The notes under the pieces were generated by a model. It was not told the DNA's origin. It saw only the letters and a list, made by a program, of their open reading frames with translations, and did not search any database. Both the position numbers and the translations under genes were made by a program. A stretch of DNA of 64,000 bases, taken from contig NZ_JAXBME010000001.1 of the NCBI RefSeq assembly GCF_033963835.1, positions 186,001-250,000 of the forward strand. The letters run 5' to 3'. This stretch comes from Cytobacillus sp. IB215665. GTDB taxonomy: Bacteria > Bacillota > Bacilli > Bacillales > SM2101. Positions 24,162 through 33,745 of the stretch are shown in pieces. How positions within the stretch are numbered: the first letter of the stretch is position 1; every line of letters begins with the position of its first letter.

Positions 24162-25684
24162 ACGCATCTTTCTATTTATCACTATTAATATTCTCCCCAT
24201 TACTAGGAATTATTCTTCTCATGATGATTCCTAAAACGCAAGAGAAGCAAATAAAGCTTGTAGGTTTTTTAGCAACATTACCTGCACTATGCTTATCACT
24301 CATTGTTTTTGTGAAATATGTAACTGGTGAAGCTTTAAGTCAATATGCAGAAAAATATGAATGGATTCATTTAGGTCAGTTTCCAGGGTTACCTGAATTT
24401 GCTTGGAGAATTGATTATGAGCTGAGTCTCGACGGTCTAGCACTCGTCATGATCGTACTTACAACAGTCCTTTCGACACTAGCAGCGATTGCGTCTATTC
24501 ATATTAAAAAAGAATGGAAAGGCTATTTCATGCTTTTCCTGTTACTAGAAATTGGAATGCTCGGCGTTTTTGCTGCTGGGAACCTTATCTTATTCTTTAT
24601 TTTCTTCGAAGTAACGCTTATACCAATGTTTTTCCTTATTGGAAAGTGGGGCTATTTTGCCAAAGAAAAAGCTGCGTTCAGCTTCTTAATCTATAATGGG
24701 ATTGGTTCAGCTATCCTATTAATCGTTATCGTTATCTTATTTGCGAAAACCGGAACAGCCAATTTTGATGATCTTAAGGTTGCCTTAAGCTACCCTGTCG
24801 ATCAAATTCAATTTTTCTTTCCAGTTTCTGAACAACTTCGTTATGGGTTACTCATTGCACTTATTGTTGCATTTGGCGTGAAGCTACCTATATTTCCGTT
24901 ACATAGTTGGATGCTACGTGTACACGTCCAAGCACCACCAGCCATTGTAATGCTTCACTCAGGCGTCCTATTAAAAATAGGTGCTTTCGGTCTCATTCGG
25001 TTTGGTATGGGGTTATTCCCGAACGAGTTTGAATCAATAGCAATATGGTTAGCGATATTAGGTGTCATTAACCTGTTATATGGTGCATTTTTAGCACTTA
25101 TTCAAACTGACTTAAAAATGGTACTCGCTTATTCAAGTATTTCACATATGGGAATTGTGTTAATCGGACTAGCTGCATTAAATGAGGCTGGCGTTCAAGG
25201 TGCGATTTTTCAAGTCGTATCACACGGCTTAATTTCAGCATTGTTGTTCTTCCTCATAGGTGTCATGTATGAACGTGTCAACACTTCATCGATTGACAAG
25301 CTTGGTGGTTTAGCGAAGGCGATGCCATTAACAGCTGGGTTCTTACTTGCAGGAGCAATGGCATCATTAGGATTACCTGGCATGTCAGGGTTCGTTAGTG
25401 AATTCATGGCATTTGCTGGTTTATTTAAAGAAATGCCTGTCATTGCAGCAATAGGGGCACTTGGTATTATTTTGACAGCAGCTTATTTACTACGAGCAGT
25501 GTTGCAAGTAACATTTGGAACTGCAAAGCAATCATATGGGAAACTAGCTGATTTCAAAGCAGTAGAAATGGTTCCTGCGCTTGTATTACTCGGTTTTATT
25601 ATCTTAATAGGTGTATACCCAACTGTTCTATCAGAGCCGTTAAAATCAACTATTGAGACTATTATGTTAGGAATAGGAGGGTGA
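24158..25684 (+). CDS. nuoM: NADH-quinone oxidoreductase subunit M
   Basis: A 508-residue antiporter-like proton-pumping subunit with about 14 helices. It carries LFFIFFEVTLIPMFFLIG (about 145-162, with the conserved Glu), FGVKLPIFPLHSWMLRVHVQAPPAIVMLHSGVLLKIGAFG and LAYSSISHMGIVLIGLAALN. It overlaps nuoL by 4 bp, and the nuoN ribosome site lies in its last codons. Confidence 0.97.
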   Translation: MNASFYLSLLIFSPLLGIILLMMIPKTQEKQIKLVGFLATLPALCLSLIVFVKYVTGEALSQYAEKYEWIHLGQFPGLPEFAWRIDYELSLDGLALVMIVLTTVLSTLAAIASIHIKKEWKGYFMLFLLLEIGMLGVFAAGNLILFFIFFEVTLIPMFFLIGKWGYFAKEKAAFSFLIYNGIGSAILLIVIVILFAKTGTANFDDLKVALSYPVDQIQFFFPVSEQLRYGLLIALIVAFGVKLPIFPLHSWMLRVHVQAPPAIVMLHSGVLLKIGAFGLIRFGMGLFPNEFESIAIWLAILGVINLLYGAFLALIQTDLKMVLAYSSISHMGIVLIGLAALNEAGVQGAIFQVVSHGLISALLFFLIGVMYERVNTSSIDKLGGLAKAMPLTAGFLLAGAMASLGLPGMSGFVSEFMAFAGLFKEMPVIAAIGALGIILTAAYLLRAVLQVTFGTAKQSYGKLADFKAVEMVPALVLLGFIILIGVYPTVLSEPLKSTIETIMLGIGG

Positions 25685-25689
25685 GCGGG

Positions 25690-27201
25690 ATGGATCTCGA
25701 TACTTTGCTTAGTTACGAATGGGGAATTATGGCACCAGAGTTCGTCATCCTCGGTGTTGCAACCCTTCTTTCACTAATAGATTTGTTTATGGGACAAAAT
25801 AAAAGTCGTAAGCCACTCGCGTGGTTAGGCATTGCTGGGATTGTCGTTGCTATTATCTTTTTAGTAGGGTCATTTGATAAAGAAGTGACATCCATTTTAT
25901 ATGATACGTATCGACTTGATTCTTTCGGTAAAGCATTTAAGCTATTATTGCTAGTAGGTGCCGGCTTAGTGTTGTTGCTTTCAATGAGCTATCAGCCAAA
26001 AGATAAGCTAGAATACCGTGGTGAATTCTATTATTTATTTTTAACTGCACTACTAGGTGCTATGATTATGACTTCAAGTGGAGATATGATTACACTATTT
26101 GTCGGCCTTGAATTACTCTCTATTTCATCATATATTTTAGCAGGAGTACGCAAAAAGAATCAGCAATCAAATGAATCAGCGATGAAATATGTAGTGAATG
26201 GTGGAATTGCTACAGCGTTAACGTTGTTTGGAATGAGTTATATTTATGGATTAACAGGTACTACAAATGTAATTGAAATTGCATACCAGCTTTCAACAAT
26301 TTATGATACGAACATGCAATACATGTTATCATTGGCATTTTTAATTATGTTCGTTGGCTTGGCGTTTAAACTAGCAGCTGCACCTTTTCATATGTGGGCA
26401 CCAGATGTCTATCAAGGGGCACCTACACCAGTTACTGCATTTTTAAGTGTAGTATCAAAAACTGCTGGCTTTGTTATTATTATGCGCTTGTTCTTGTCCA
26501 TTTTTCCACAAACACCAGCAGGAGGAACAAGTGGGAATTGGATGTTTTTCGAAATGCAAGATTACATTGCATTCTTAGCAGGAGCATCGATGATTATTGG
26601 TAATACCATTGCGTTAAAACAAAGAAATGTTAAACGTATGCTTGCCTACTCTAGTATCGCTCATGCTGGGTACGTATTAGTAGCTTTTGTCACGCTCTCA
26701 CCATTTATGATTGACACCATTTGGTTTTACTTAGCTGCGTATTTACTAATGAATTTAGGGGCATTTGCAGTATTGCAACTTATCACTGATAAATCTGGTT
26801 CTGAGGATATAAGCCAGTTTGCTGGGCTATATAAACGTTCACCGCTGTTAGCAGTGACGATGACCATCTTTATATTATCGCTTGCAGGTATTCCTGGAAC
26901 AGCAGGATTTATTGGGAAGCTAAATATATTTATAAGCGCATTTGCTTCTGTTCCTAGCCATTACGTACTCGCATCGATTTTAATCGTGACAACTGTCATA
27001 TCTTATTTCTATTACTTCGGCATATTGACGCAAATGTTCTTTCGCCCTGCGCCATCGCAAGGTGCATTTAACGTCTCTTTCGGTGTCATAGCTGTTATCG
27101 TCATTTGTGCAATTGGTACAATCCTTCTAGGGATACTGCCTGGCATTGCATTTGACTTTTTATACGATACTTTTAATTATTTTAATGATTTTGTACGCTA
27201 G
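25690..27201 (+). CDS. nuoN: NADH-quinone oxidoreductase subunit N
   Basis: A 503-residue third antiporter-like subunit of the membrane arm. Motifs are LFVGLELLSISSYILAG (about 136-152), FVGLAFKLAAAPFHMWAPDVYQGAPTPVTAFLSVVSKTAG (about 219-258) and MLAYSSIAHAGYVLVAF. The frame is open from GTG25681, which overlaps the nuoM stop, but ATG25690 is 8 bp after GGAGGG and is the better start. It is the last gene of the nuo operon. No nuoE, F or G follows. Confidence 0.96.
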   Translation: MDLDTLLSYEWGIMAPEFVILGVATLLSLIDLFMGQNKSRKPLAWLGIAGIVVAIIFLVGSFDKEVTSILYDTYRLDSFGKAFKLLLLVGAGLVLLLSMSYQPKDKLEYRGEFYYLFLTALLGAMIMTSSGDMITLFVGLELLSISSYILAGVRKKNQQSNESAMKYVVNGGIATALTLFGMSYIYGLTGTTNVIEIAYQLSTIYDTNMQYMLSLAFLIMFVGLAFKLAAAPFHMWAPDVYQGAPTPVTAFLSVVSKTAGFVIIMRLFLSIFPQTPAGGTSGNWMFFEMQDYIAFLAGASMIIGNTIALKQRNVKRMLAYSSIAHAGYVLVAFVTLSPFMIDTIWFYLAAYLLMNLGAFAVLQLITDKSGSEDISQFAGLYKRSPLLAVTMTIFILSLAGIPGTAGFIGKLNIFISAFASVPSHYVLASILIVTTVISYFYYFGILTQMFFRPAPSQGAFNVSFGVIAVIVICAIGTILLGILPGIAFDFLYDTFNYFNDFVR

Positions 27202-27336
27202 TTGAGAGTTTTATAGCTCTTATATAGGAATGAGACATTGAAAGCATGTGGGGTAATAGTAAACACAGCGCAGTTACTGGCGTAGCTTTCATTGGTCATT
27301 TGAATTCACAAATATAGAGGTTTATTGATAAGATAG

Positions 27337-27369
27337 AAGGAGAGGTGGACAATGCTACCTCTCCTTTTT
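27337..27369 (+). terminator. Rho-independent terminator of the nuo operon
   Basis: Stem AAGGAGAGGT / ACCTCTCCTT (27337-27346 with 27357-27366) with a 10-nt loop, followed by TTTG. It lies 135 bp after nuoN; the intervening 27202-27336 shows no gene. Confidence 0.85.
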
Positions 27370-27467
27370 GTGGGAAGACTCAGTGACTCTAAAGGAAATG
27401 CGATGAACGGAATAGCTTTTCAAGTAAAGGAGATTTATTGGCAATCTATGATGGGAGGTATATAATT

Positions 27468-27701
27468 ATGACAAATTATGGTATAGATGCACTTGTTAGC
27501 ATCCTATCACATTTGATATTTATTACGATTACATGGTGGGCACTACAATCGCTAAATTATGAAAAGATTTTTAAAAAAAATCGGGTAATCCAAGCTCGGA
27601 CATTATTTATTTTAATTACTATTGCAATCGGTTCAACCATTAGCAACTTCTTTTTAGACTACCTTTTCTGGTCGAAGCAAATTACCACCTTATTTAGCTA
27701 A
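27468..27701 (+). CDS. ywzB: DUF1146 family membrane protein (YwzB-like)
   Basis: A 77-residue protein with two predicted membrane helices (about 8-25 and 43-65) separated by a basic loop that includes NYEKIFKKNRVIQAR. This is the DUF1146/YwzB layout, and the position between the atp/nuo region and ywmB-murA matches Bacillus. ATG27468 follows GGGAGG (27453-27458) by 9 bp; ten more in-frame codons upstream lie before the ribosome site and are not expected to be translated. Function unknown. Confidence 0.85.
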   Translation: MTNYGIDALVSILSHLIFITITWWALQSLNYEKIFKKNRVIQARTLFILITIAIGSTISNFFLDYLFWSKQITTLFS

Positions 27702-27751
27702 ATTTGTGCTTAAAACTGCCTAGAGTGAACTTTGCATAGTATCACGTACGG

Positions 27752-27911
27752 TTTTGACAGAAAAGAACACAGTTAGGACAGAAAAACCAAGTTAGGATAG
27801 TAAAACACATAATTTGGACAGTAAAAGGCTAAGATTGGACAGTAAAAGACTTAGTTTGGACAGTAAAACACCAAGATTGGACAGTAAAACACAAATTTGG
27901 ACAATACAGCT
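27752..27911 (+). repeat. Second array of the TTTGGACAGTAAA core, eight units
   Basis: The GGACA-type motif recurs at 27755, 27776, 27795, 27816, 27837, 27858, 27879 and 27899. Spacings are 21, 19, 21, 21, 21, 21 and 20 bp. The middle four units keep the TTGGACAGTAAAA core; the first three are degraded (TTGACAG, TAGGACAG, TAGGATAG). The core matches the array at 6472-6718, about 21 kb away, and has the same orientation. The rest of the ywzB-NERD spacer (27912-28008) holds only the ribosome site of the next gene. Confidence 0.93.
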
Positions 27912-28008
27912 TCTATTGTTGTTAAGTTAATTAAAAGAATGTAAGAAAATTAAAGGAGAACGAGTAAAAGGTGGAGAATTCTTCAAAAAAATAATATGAG
28001 GTGATGGA

Positions 28009-29016
28009 ATGATCAGAAAAGAAAGGCAAATCCCACCTAAGATAGAACTATTAGAGGCTTTATTAAGACGGTTGCCACCTACACACTCTAAAAAAGAGCT
28101 GCTTAGTGAAGAATTAGCAAAAGCTTATGCTGGATATCGAGGAGAGAAGTCGCTTGATTATCATTTTGACTTTCTCCCAAATGATAAGTATTTCATAATT
28201 CATGATTTAAGAATTCCTGATAGTGAAAACCGTTATTTTCAGCTAGATACACTCATCATATCGGCATGTTTTATTTTAATTATTGAAGTGAAGAACATCT
28301 CTGGCACACTCACATTCGACCGAACCTTTCACCAGTTGATTCGAGAATTAGATGGAAACGAAGAGGCATTTCCTGACCCCTTTTTACAAACTAGTAGGCA
28401 AGAAAGTCAACTGAAAAATTTGTTAACGAAGTATAAATATACATCTATACCAGTTCTATCACTCATCGTCATAAGCAAACCTTCAACAATTATAAAAAAC
28501 ACTTCCCATTTTAAGGAAACCTCTCTCAAAGTGATCCACGCTGCATCACTCCCAACCAAACTAAACGATCTAGCTTCCATATATAAAGAAGAAATATTAA
28601 CTAAGAGTGAACTTAACAAAATCATCCAACTGCTCGTACAACATCATTCTCCAGCATATCCAGGTGTGTTACAAAAATTTCAAATTCATTCCTCTGAGAT
28701 TATTACAGGAGCCCATTGTCCAATATGCTCTACCCTTCCGTTACATCGACAACGAGGTGCTTGGTATTGTCCCGTATGTAAATCGAACATTCAAAATGCT
28801 CATATTTATTCTTTAAAAGATTTTTATCTCCTCATTAGCCCAATAATTTCTAACAAACAATTACGTGAATTTCTTCAGCTACCTTCCATATCGATTGCCT
28901 CAAAAATATTGGTATCCCTCAACCTACAACATTCTGGGAATTTTAAAAAGAGACAGTATGAGCTCTCACTCACGAAATTAAATGAATTAGTTAAGGCTCA
29001 TTCCGCAAAACTATGA
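28009..29016 (+). CDS. NERD-domain protein with C-terminal zinc ribbon
   Basis: A 335-residue cytosolic protein. The N-terminal NERD (nuclease-related) domain spans about 36-155 and has the residues expected of a restriction-endonuclease-like core: E46 in YRGEKSLDY, D80 in QLDTLIIS, and E93 and K95 in IIEVKN. After a helical middle part comes a four-cysteine zinc ribbon, CPICSTL...WYCPVCKSN (about 237-262), then a C-terminal helical region that could bind nucleic acid. NERD proteins are widespread in Bacillus but their role is not established; DNA processing is inference. The start ATG28009 has GAGGTGATGG just upstream. Confidence 0.85.
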   Translation: MIRKERQIPPKIELLEALLRRLPPTHSKKELLSEELAKAYAGYRGEKSLDYHFDFLPNDKYFIIHDLRIPDSENRYFQLDTLIISACFILIIEVKNISGTLTFDRTFHQLIRELDGNEEAFPDPFLQTSRQESQLKNLLTKYKYTSIPVLSLIVISKPSTIIKNTSHFKETSLKVIHAASLPTKLNDLASIYKEEILTKSELNKIIQLLVQHHSPAYPGVLQKFQIHSSEIITGAHCPICSTLPLHRQRGAWYCPVCKSNIQNAHIYSLKDFYLLISPIISNKQLREFLQLPSISIASKILVSLNLQHSGNFKKRQYELSLTKLNELVKAHSAKL

Positions 29017-29207
29017 CTAAGTTGTGATCAATGTTATAAAAATGCTACTTATTGCTTATGCGTTTGACTTATTAGTAACCAATATGCTGAGTATAGTATT
29101 TGCATTCTTTCCTTCACTTATTTTCTTGTCTAAAGATGACGAGTTTTTCCAAGTATGAACTGCGTTGATGTGGCAACAATGAAAATAAGGAGAGGAAGTG
29201 GCGAGAG

Positions 29208-29948
29208 ATGAAAAATAAGCTTCATAAAATATGTATGTTACTTATTGTAGTGATTTTACTAAGTATTTATGGAAATTCGATGACTAGTGCAGATGAGTAC
29301 GTAAATAAACTAGAGGAAATTGCAAATGTATACGAAAATAATCATATTACGATTGAAGAATGGAGCCTCTATAGTAGACAGGCATTAGAAATCAGTGATC
29401 AGGTGGAATTTGAACAACGGATAGAGGAGCTTAAGGAGAAGACTGACAGCTTTAATTGGAATATTTCTAAAAGTTCAAATAAATGGGAAGCTGTTGGTAC
29501 ATTCGAGCATTTTGATAAAAACCAAACAGAAGTTGTAAAGCTCATCTCATCATATGACAATGGACATCGGTATTCATACCTATTTTATGAAGTGAAAGGA
29601 AATCACACCGATTGGACTAGTGTAAATGGCACAACAAAAAACAGGATAGCTGACATTTTTACTGATGATGTCACAATTTTTACTTGTATCAAGGGCTATT
29701 TAAATGATAAGATTGAAGAGGTTTTGTATAAACGAGCGGACAAATTACTACAACAATTTAATGCTAGAGCAATTGAGGCATTGAACGAAGAGACATTTGT
29801 CTCAATTTCTGCATATACTGATGATTGGAAAGATATTATTCCAACAAAAACTGAACCGATCAATATACAAATAGCCTTGCGTAGTACAGGGTTAGGTGGG
29901 AGGACTAACGTTGTAGTTGGAACACCTATCATAACATCTGAATATTAA
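29208..29948 (+). CDS. ywmB: YwmB family secreted or membrane-anchored protein
   Basis: A 246-residue protein with an N-terminal hydrophobic segment (about 7-23, a signal peptide or anchor), then an alpha/beta region of the YwmB family, whose fold is described as TATA-box-binding-protein-like. It lies directly before murA as in B. subtilis, with 36 bp between them. The ribosome site AAGGAGAGG is about 12 bp before ATG29208. Its function is unknown; neighbourhood suggests envelope or sporulation. Confidence 0.88.
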   Translation: MKNKLHKICMLLIVVILLSIYGNSMTSADEYVNKLEEIANVYENNHITIEEWSLYSRQALEISDQVEFEQRIEELKEKTDSFNWNISKSSNKWEAVGTFEHFDKNQTEVVKLISSYDNGHRYSYLFYEVKGNHTDWTSVNGTTKNRIADIFTDDVTIFTCIKGYLNDKIEEVLYKRADKLLQQFNARAIEALNEETFVSISAYTDDWKDIIPTKTEPINIQIALRSTGLGGRTNVVVGTPIITSEY

Positions 29949-29984
29949 TATTATATAGAAAATGGACGCGGAGGGGAATATACC

Positions 29985-31286
29985 TTGGAAAAAATCATCG
30001 TCCGTGGCGGAAAAAGGTTAAGTGGTACGGTTAAAGTAGAAGGTGCAAAAAATGCCGTTTTACCTGTAATCGCTGCATCTTTATTAGCGAGTGAAGGAAA
30101 AAGTATAATAAGTGATGTACCTGAGCTCTCCGATGTATACACGGTGAATGAAGTGTTACGTTATTTAAATGCTGACGTAACATTTAATAATAATCAAATT
30201 ATAGTTGATGCATCTAGAGAGTTAACGATAGAAGCACCATTTGAATATGTTCGAAAAATGAGGGCTTCTGTATTAGTAATGGGATCGTTATTAGCGAGAA
30301 ACGGTCAAGCGAAAATTGCTTTACCAGGTGGTTGTGCAATTGGATCAAGACCAATTGATCAACATTTAAAAGGCTTCGAAGCGATGGGAGCAACTGTAAA
30401 GGTTGGTAATGGATATATTGATGCAAAGGTAGATGGAAAACTACAAGGTGCAAAAATATACCTAGATTTCCCTAGTGTAGGTGCTACAGAAAATATTTTG
30501 ATGGCAGCTACGTTAGCTGAAGGAACAACGATTATAGAGAATTGTGCAAAAGAACCAGAAATTGTTGATTTAGCAAACTTTTTAAATAAAATGGGTGCAA
30601 AAGTACGTGGTGCTGGAACTGGTACGATTCGTGTCGAAGGTGTAAAAACGTTATATGGAACAACACATCAAGTGATTCCAGATAGAATTGAAGCGGGTAC
30701 TTTTATGGTAGCAGCTGCAATTACTGGCGGTGATGTATACGTACAAGGAGCAGTACCGGAACATTTAAGCTCATTAATAGCAAAGATGGAAGAAATGGGC
30801 GTAACGATTACTGAGGAGCATGATGGCATACGAGTAGTTGGTCCTCAAACGTTAAAAGCTGTAGATCTAAAAACGATGCCTCATCCCGGATTTCCAACAG
30901 ATATGCAGTCACAGATGATGTCATTACTGTTATGTGCAGAAGGCACTAGTATGATCACTGAAACTGTTTTTGAAAACCGTTTTATGCATGTAGAGGAATT
31001 TCGTCGGATGAATGGTAATATTAAGATTGAAGGACGTTCAGTTATTATTAACGGTCGTTCTGATTTACAAGGGGCAGAAGTAGCTGCTACAGATCTTCGT
31101 GCAGCAGCGGCTCTCATTTTAGCTGGATTAGCTGCTAAAGGGCATACAAGGGTTACTGAGCTTAAACACTTAGATCGTGGCTATGTAAGCTTTCATGAGA
31201 AATTAACAGGCCTTGGAGCTGATATTGAACGTGTAACAGTTCAAACAGACCAATTCACAGCAGAATATAACCAACAAGCAACTTAA
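29985..31286 (+). CDS. murA: UDP-N-acetylglucosamine 1-carboxyvinyltransferase
   Basis: A 433-residue enzyme for the first committed step of peptidoglycan synthesis: enolpyruvyl transfer from PEP to UDP-GlcNAc. The catalytic Cys is C117 in [17 protein letters not shown], the residue alkylated by fosfomycin in this family. [10 protein letters not shown] near residue 22 and the [14 protein letters not shown] segment with the catalytic Asp are also present. It begins with TTG29985, 7 bp after GGAGGGG; no ATG fits the [10 protein letters not shown]-terminus. Its position before spoIID identifies it as the murAA type. Confidence 0.97.
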   Translation: MEKIIVRGGKRLSGTVKVEGAKNAVLPVIAASLLASEGKSIISDVPELSDVYTVNEVLRYLNADVTFNNNQIIVDASRELTIEAPFEYVRKMRASVLVMGSLLARNGQAKIALPGGCAIGSRPIDQHLKGFEAMGATVKVGNGYIDAKVDGKLQGAKIYLDFPSVGATENILMAATLAEGTTIIENCAKEPEIVDLANFLNKMGAKVRGAGTGTIRVEGVKTLYGTTHQVIPDRIEAGTFMVAAAITGGDVYVQGAVPEHLSSLIAKMEEMGVTITEEHDGIRVVGPQTLKAVDLKTMPHPGFPTDMQSQMMSLLLCAEGTSMITETVFENRFMHVEEFRRMNGNIKIEGRSVIINGRSDLQGAEVAATDLRAAAALILAGLAAKGHTRVTELKHLDRGYVSFHEKLTGLGADIERVTVQTDQFTAEYNQQAT

Positions 31287-31294
31287 CAACATAA

Positions 31295-31351
31295 AGGGGC
31301 CTGACCTCCACCGCTATACAAGATTAAAGCGGTGGAGATCAGGCCTCTTTG
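31295..31351 (+). terminator. Strong Rho-independent terminator of murA
   Basis: A near-perfect 21-bp stem, AGGGGCCTGACCTCCACCGCT paired with AGCGGTGGAGATCAGGCCTCT in two blocks (31295-31315 with 31328-31348), then TTTG. Confidence 0.88.
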
Positions 31352-31754
31352 CTTTAAACTTACGTTTCCTAGGGCCTCAATAACTCCAAAGTAATTTCTT
31401 AAAAAAAATAATATTTATAAATACCGTAATATTAATGCATTAAAAAATACCAGGAAATTTTCTAACGTTAATTAACCCTCGCTTTCTTCATTCAATTTAG
31501 AACTTTGAAAGAAACAAAGCAATCACTCATATCCCTTTTACTTCATTCAATATATATTGAACTCTAACTTACTTATATGTATGAAATTAATTCCATAACA
31601 AAATTTTTTATTCTTGGAAATTTTTTTTGAAAAACATGCTTGTAATACCTCCAAAAAAATAATATGATAGTTCTTCAAGGCTAAATTTGTCAAAATTGTG
31701 ACAAATACCGTAAATAAAGAATAAATAGACAACAATTTTGGGGGGAATTACACA
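31352..31754 (+). other. Long leader region of the aldehyde dehydrogenase operon
   Basis: No ORF is supported here. The region is very AT-rich. It contains a 12-bp palindrome TTAATGCATTAA at 31432-31443 and an inverted repeat at 31685-31706 (listed separately). The gene has a strong GGGGGGAATT ribosome site. The size and the palindromes suggest regulated transcription. Confidence 0.5.
31685..31706 (+). promoter_or_regulatory. Candidate operator (8-bp inverted repeat) before aldehyde dehydrogenase
   Basis: ATTTGTCA, 6-nt spacer AAATTG, then TGACAAAT: a perfect inverted repeat. It overlaps a possible -35 (TTGTCA) 17 bp from GTAAAT/TAAATA. The outer TTGT...ACAA over 18 bp recalls the redox repressor Rex, but the inner bases differ from the Rex consensus, so the regulator is uncertain. 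Confidence 0.5.
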
Positions 31755-33275
31755 ATGATTTATTCAAATCCAAACAATGAAAGCGCTTTAGTGAATTTTA
31801 AAGCACAATATCAAAATTTCATCGGAGGGGAATGGGTTGCTCCAGTTAAAGGTCAATACCTAGACGTAATCTCTCCAGTAACCGGAAAGATATTTACAGC
31901 TGTTCCACGTTCTTCATCAGAAGATGTTGAATTAGCACTTGATGCCGCTCACGCTGCAAAAGACGCTTGGGGTAAAACATCTGTTGCTGAACGTGCTGTT
32001 ATTTTAAATAAAGTTGCTGATCGAATTGAAGAAAACTTAGAAATGTTAGCTGTAGCCGAAACTTGGGATAATGGTAAAGCGGTTCGTGAAACATTAAATG
32101 CTGACCTTCCTTTAGTTATTGATCACTTCCGTTATTTTGCTGGCGTTATTCGTGCACAAGAAGGCGGTATTAGTGAACTTAACGAAGATACAGTTGCATA
32201 TCACTTCCATGAGCCAATTGGTGTAGTTGGTCAAATTATTCCTTGGAACTTTCCGCTTCTAATGGCGTCTTGGAAAATAGCACCTGCACTTGCAGCTGGA
32301 AACACTATCGTGCTAAAACCAGCAGAGCAAACACCAGCTTCTATTTGTGTGTTACTTGAACTAATTCAAGATATACTACCAAAAGGTGTATTAAACGTTG
32401 TCCAAGGTACTGGTTTAGAAGTAGGAAAGCCACTAGCAACAAATCCACGTATTGCTAAAATTGCTTTCACTGGTTCAACAGCAGTAGGACGTTCTATAAT
32501 GCAATACGCAACAGAGAATATTATTCCTGTAACATTAGAGCTAGGTGGTAAATCACCTAATATCTTCTTCGCTGATGTAATGGATGCAGATGATGATTAT
32601 TTAGACAAAACAATTGAAGGTTTTGTATTATTCGCTTTAAACCAAGGTGAAGTTTGTACTTGTCCTTCGCGTGCATTAATTCATGAATCTATTTATGATA
32701 AATTTATGGAGCGAGCTTTAGAACGTGTTAAAGCTATCAAAGTAGGTAATCCACTAGATACTGAAACAATGATGGGTGCACAAGCTTCTCAACAACAGTT
32801 AGATAAAATCCTTTCTTACCTTGAGATTGGTAATAAAGAAGGTGCAGAACTCTTAATTGGTGGTCACCAAAACAAATTTGAAGGCGATCTTAAAGAAGGT
32901 TACTATGTAGAACCAACTGTGTTTAAAGGTCATAACAAAATGCGCATCTTCCAAGAAGAAATTTTTGGCCCTGTGTTATCAGTAACAACGTTCAAAGATT
33001 TTGATGAAGCAATTGAAATTGCTAACGATACATTATACGGCCTTGGTGCGGGTGTTTGGTCTCGTAACGGTGAAACTGCTTATCGTGCAGGTCGTGCAAT
33101 TGAAGCGGGGCGTGTTTGGACAAATACATATCACCAATATCCAGCTCACGCTGCTTTCGGTGGTTACAAGCAATCAGGTATTGGACGCGAAAATCACTTG
33201 ATGATGTTAAATCACTATCAACAAACAAAAAATATTTTAGTTGGTTATAACAAAGGTTCAATGGGCTTTTTCTAA
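31755..33275 (+). CDS. Aldehyde dehydrogenase (AcoD/ExaC-type)
   Basis: A 506-residue NAD(P)-dependent aldehyde dehydrogenase. Markers are IGGEWV near the N-terminus, the cofactor segment [38 protein letters not shown] (about 157-194), FTGSTAVGR, the catalytic Glu in LELGGKSPN and Cys301 in GEVCTCPSR. The Cys-Thr-Cys-Pro form and C-terminal [31 protein letters not shown] are typical of acetaldehyde-oxidising AcoD/ExaC enzymes. The following DUF779 gene is a known companion. A cre-like TGAAAGCGCTTTAG at 31778-31791, inside codons 8-13, suggests carbon catabolite control. Exact substrate is inference. Confidence 0.92.
   Translation: MIYSNPNNESALVNFKAQYQNFIGGEWVAPVKGQYLDVISPVTGKIFTAVPRSSSEDVELALDAAHAAKDAWGKTSVAERAVILNKVADRIEENLEMLAVAETWDNGKAVRETLNADLPLVIDHFRYFAGVIRAQEGGISELNEDTVAYHFHEPIGVVGQIIPWNFPLLMASWKIAPALAAGNTIVLKPAEQTPASICVLLELIQDILPKGVLNVVQGTGLEVGKPLATNPRIAKIAFTGSTAVGRSIMQYATENIIPVTLELGGKSPNIFFADVMDADDDYLDKTIEGFVLFALNQGEVCTCPSRALIHESIYDKFMERALERVKAIKVGNPLDTETMMGAQASQQQLDKILSYLEIGNKEGAELLIGGHQNKFEGDLKEGYYVEPTVFKGHNKMRIFQEEIFGPVLSVTTFKDFDEAIEIANDTLYGLGAGVWSRNGETAYRAGRAIEAGRVWTNTYHQYPAHAAFGGYKQSGIGRENHLMMLNHYQQTKNILVGYNKGSMGFF
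31778..31791 (+). promoter_or_regulatory. Candidate CcpA (cre) site inside the aldehyde dehydrogenase gene
   Basis: TGAAAGCGCTTTAG, with the central AAGCGCTT and the left half of the cre consensus; the last two bases differ from the usual CA. Placed in the first codons, where CcpA can block transcription as a roadblock. Confidence 0.45.
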
Positions 33276-33276
33276 A

Positions 33277-33606
33277 ATGGAAAAAGTTATTGCAACTGAA
33301 CCTGCTAAAGCATTAATTAAACAATTACAAGAACAACACGGTAAACTTATATTTGTTCATTCAGAAGGTTGTTGTGATGGAACTTCGCCAATTTGTATGA
33401 AATCGGATGATTTTTATCTCGGGAGCAGAGATATACAAGTAGGTGAAATATTAGGTGTTCCCTATTATATGCATAGGTCCAACTTCTCTTATTGGGAACA
33501 TTTACAAATAGTAATTGATGTGATTGATGGTATTGGTAATTCATTTTCTTTAGAAAGTATAGAAAATAAAACATTTATTATCCGTGCAAGCCAAACGGCC
33601 ACTTAA
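33277..33606 (+). CDS. DUF779 domain protein
   Basis: A 109-residue protein of the DUF779 family. HSEGCCDGTSPICMKSDDFYLGSRDIQVGE (about 28-57) includes the conserved paired cysteines and a further Cys at about residue 41, which look like a metal or redox site. It starts one base after the aldehyde dehydrogenase stop (ATG33277), with no ribosome site of its own, so translational coupling is likely. DUF779 genes regularly accompany AcoD/ExaC aldehyde dehydrogenases; an accessory role is inferred, not shown. Confidence 0.88.
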   Translation: MEKVIATEPAKALIKQLQEQHGKLIFVHSEGCCDGTSPICMKSDDFYLGSRDIQVGEILGVPYYMHRSNFSYWEHLQIVIDVIDGIGNSFSLESIENKTFIIRASQTAT

Positions 33607-33640
33607 CAGTAAATATACTTTTTTTCTTAATCAAGTAACT

Positions 33641-33688
33641 AAAACCCATTCGCTATATTAGTAGTTAAAGCGAATGGGTTTTAATATT
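33641..33688 (+). terminator. Rho-independent terminator after DUF779
   Basis: Stem AAAACCCATTCGCT / AGCGAATGGGTTTT (33641-33654 with 33669-33682), then TAATATTTT. Works in either direction by its symmetry. Confidence 0.88.
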
Positions 33689-33745
33689 TTCGAAAAAAAG
33701 CTGTTTTCCAGAGATAAGCTACAGTAGTTAGGTCTCACATTCTTA

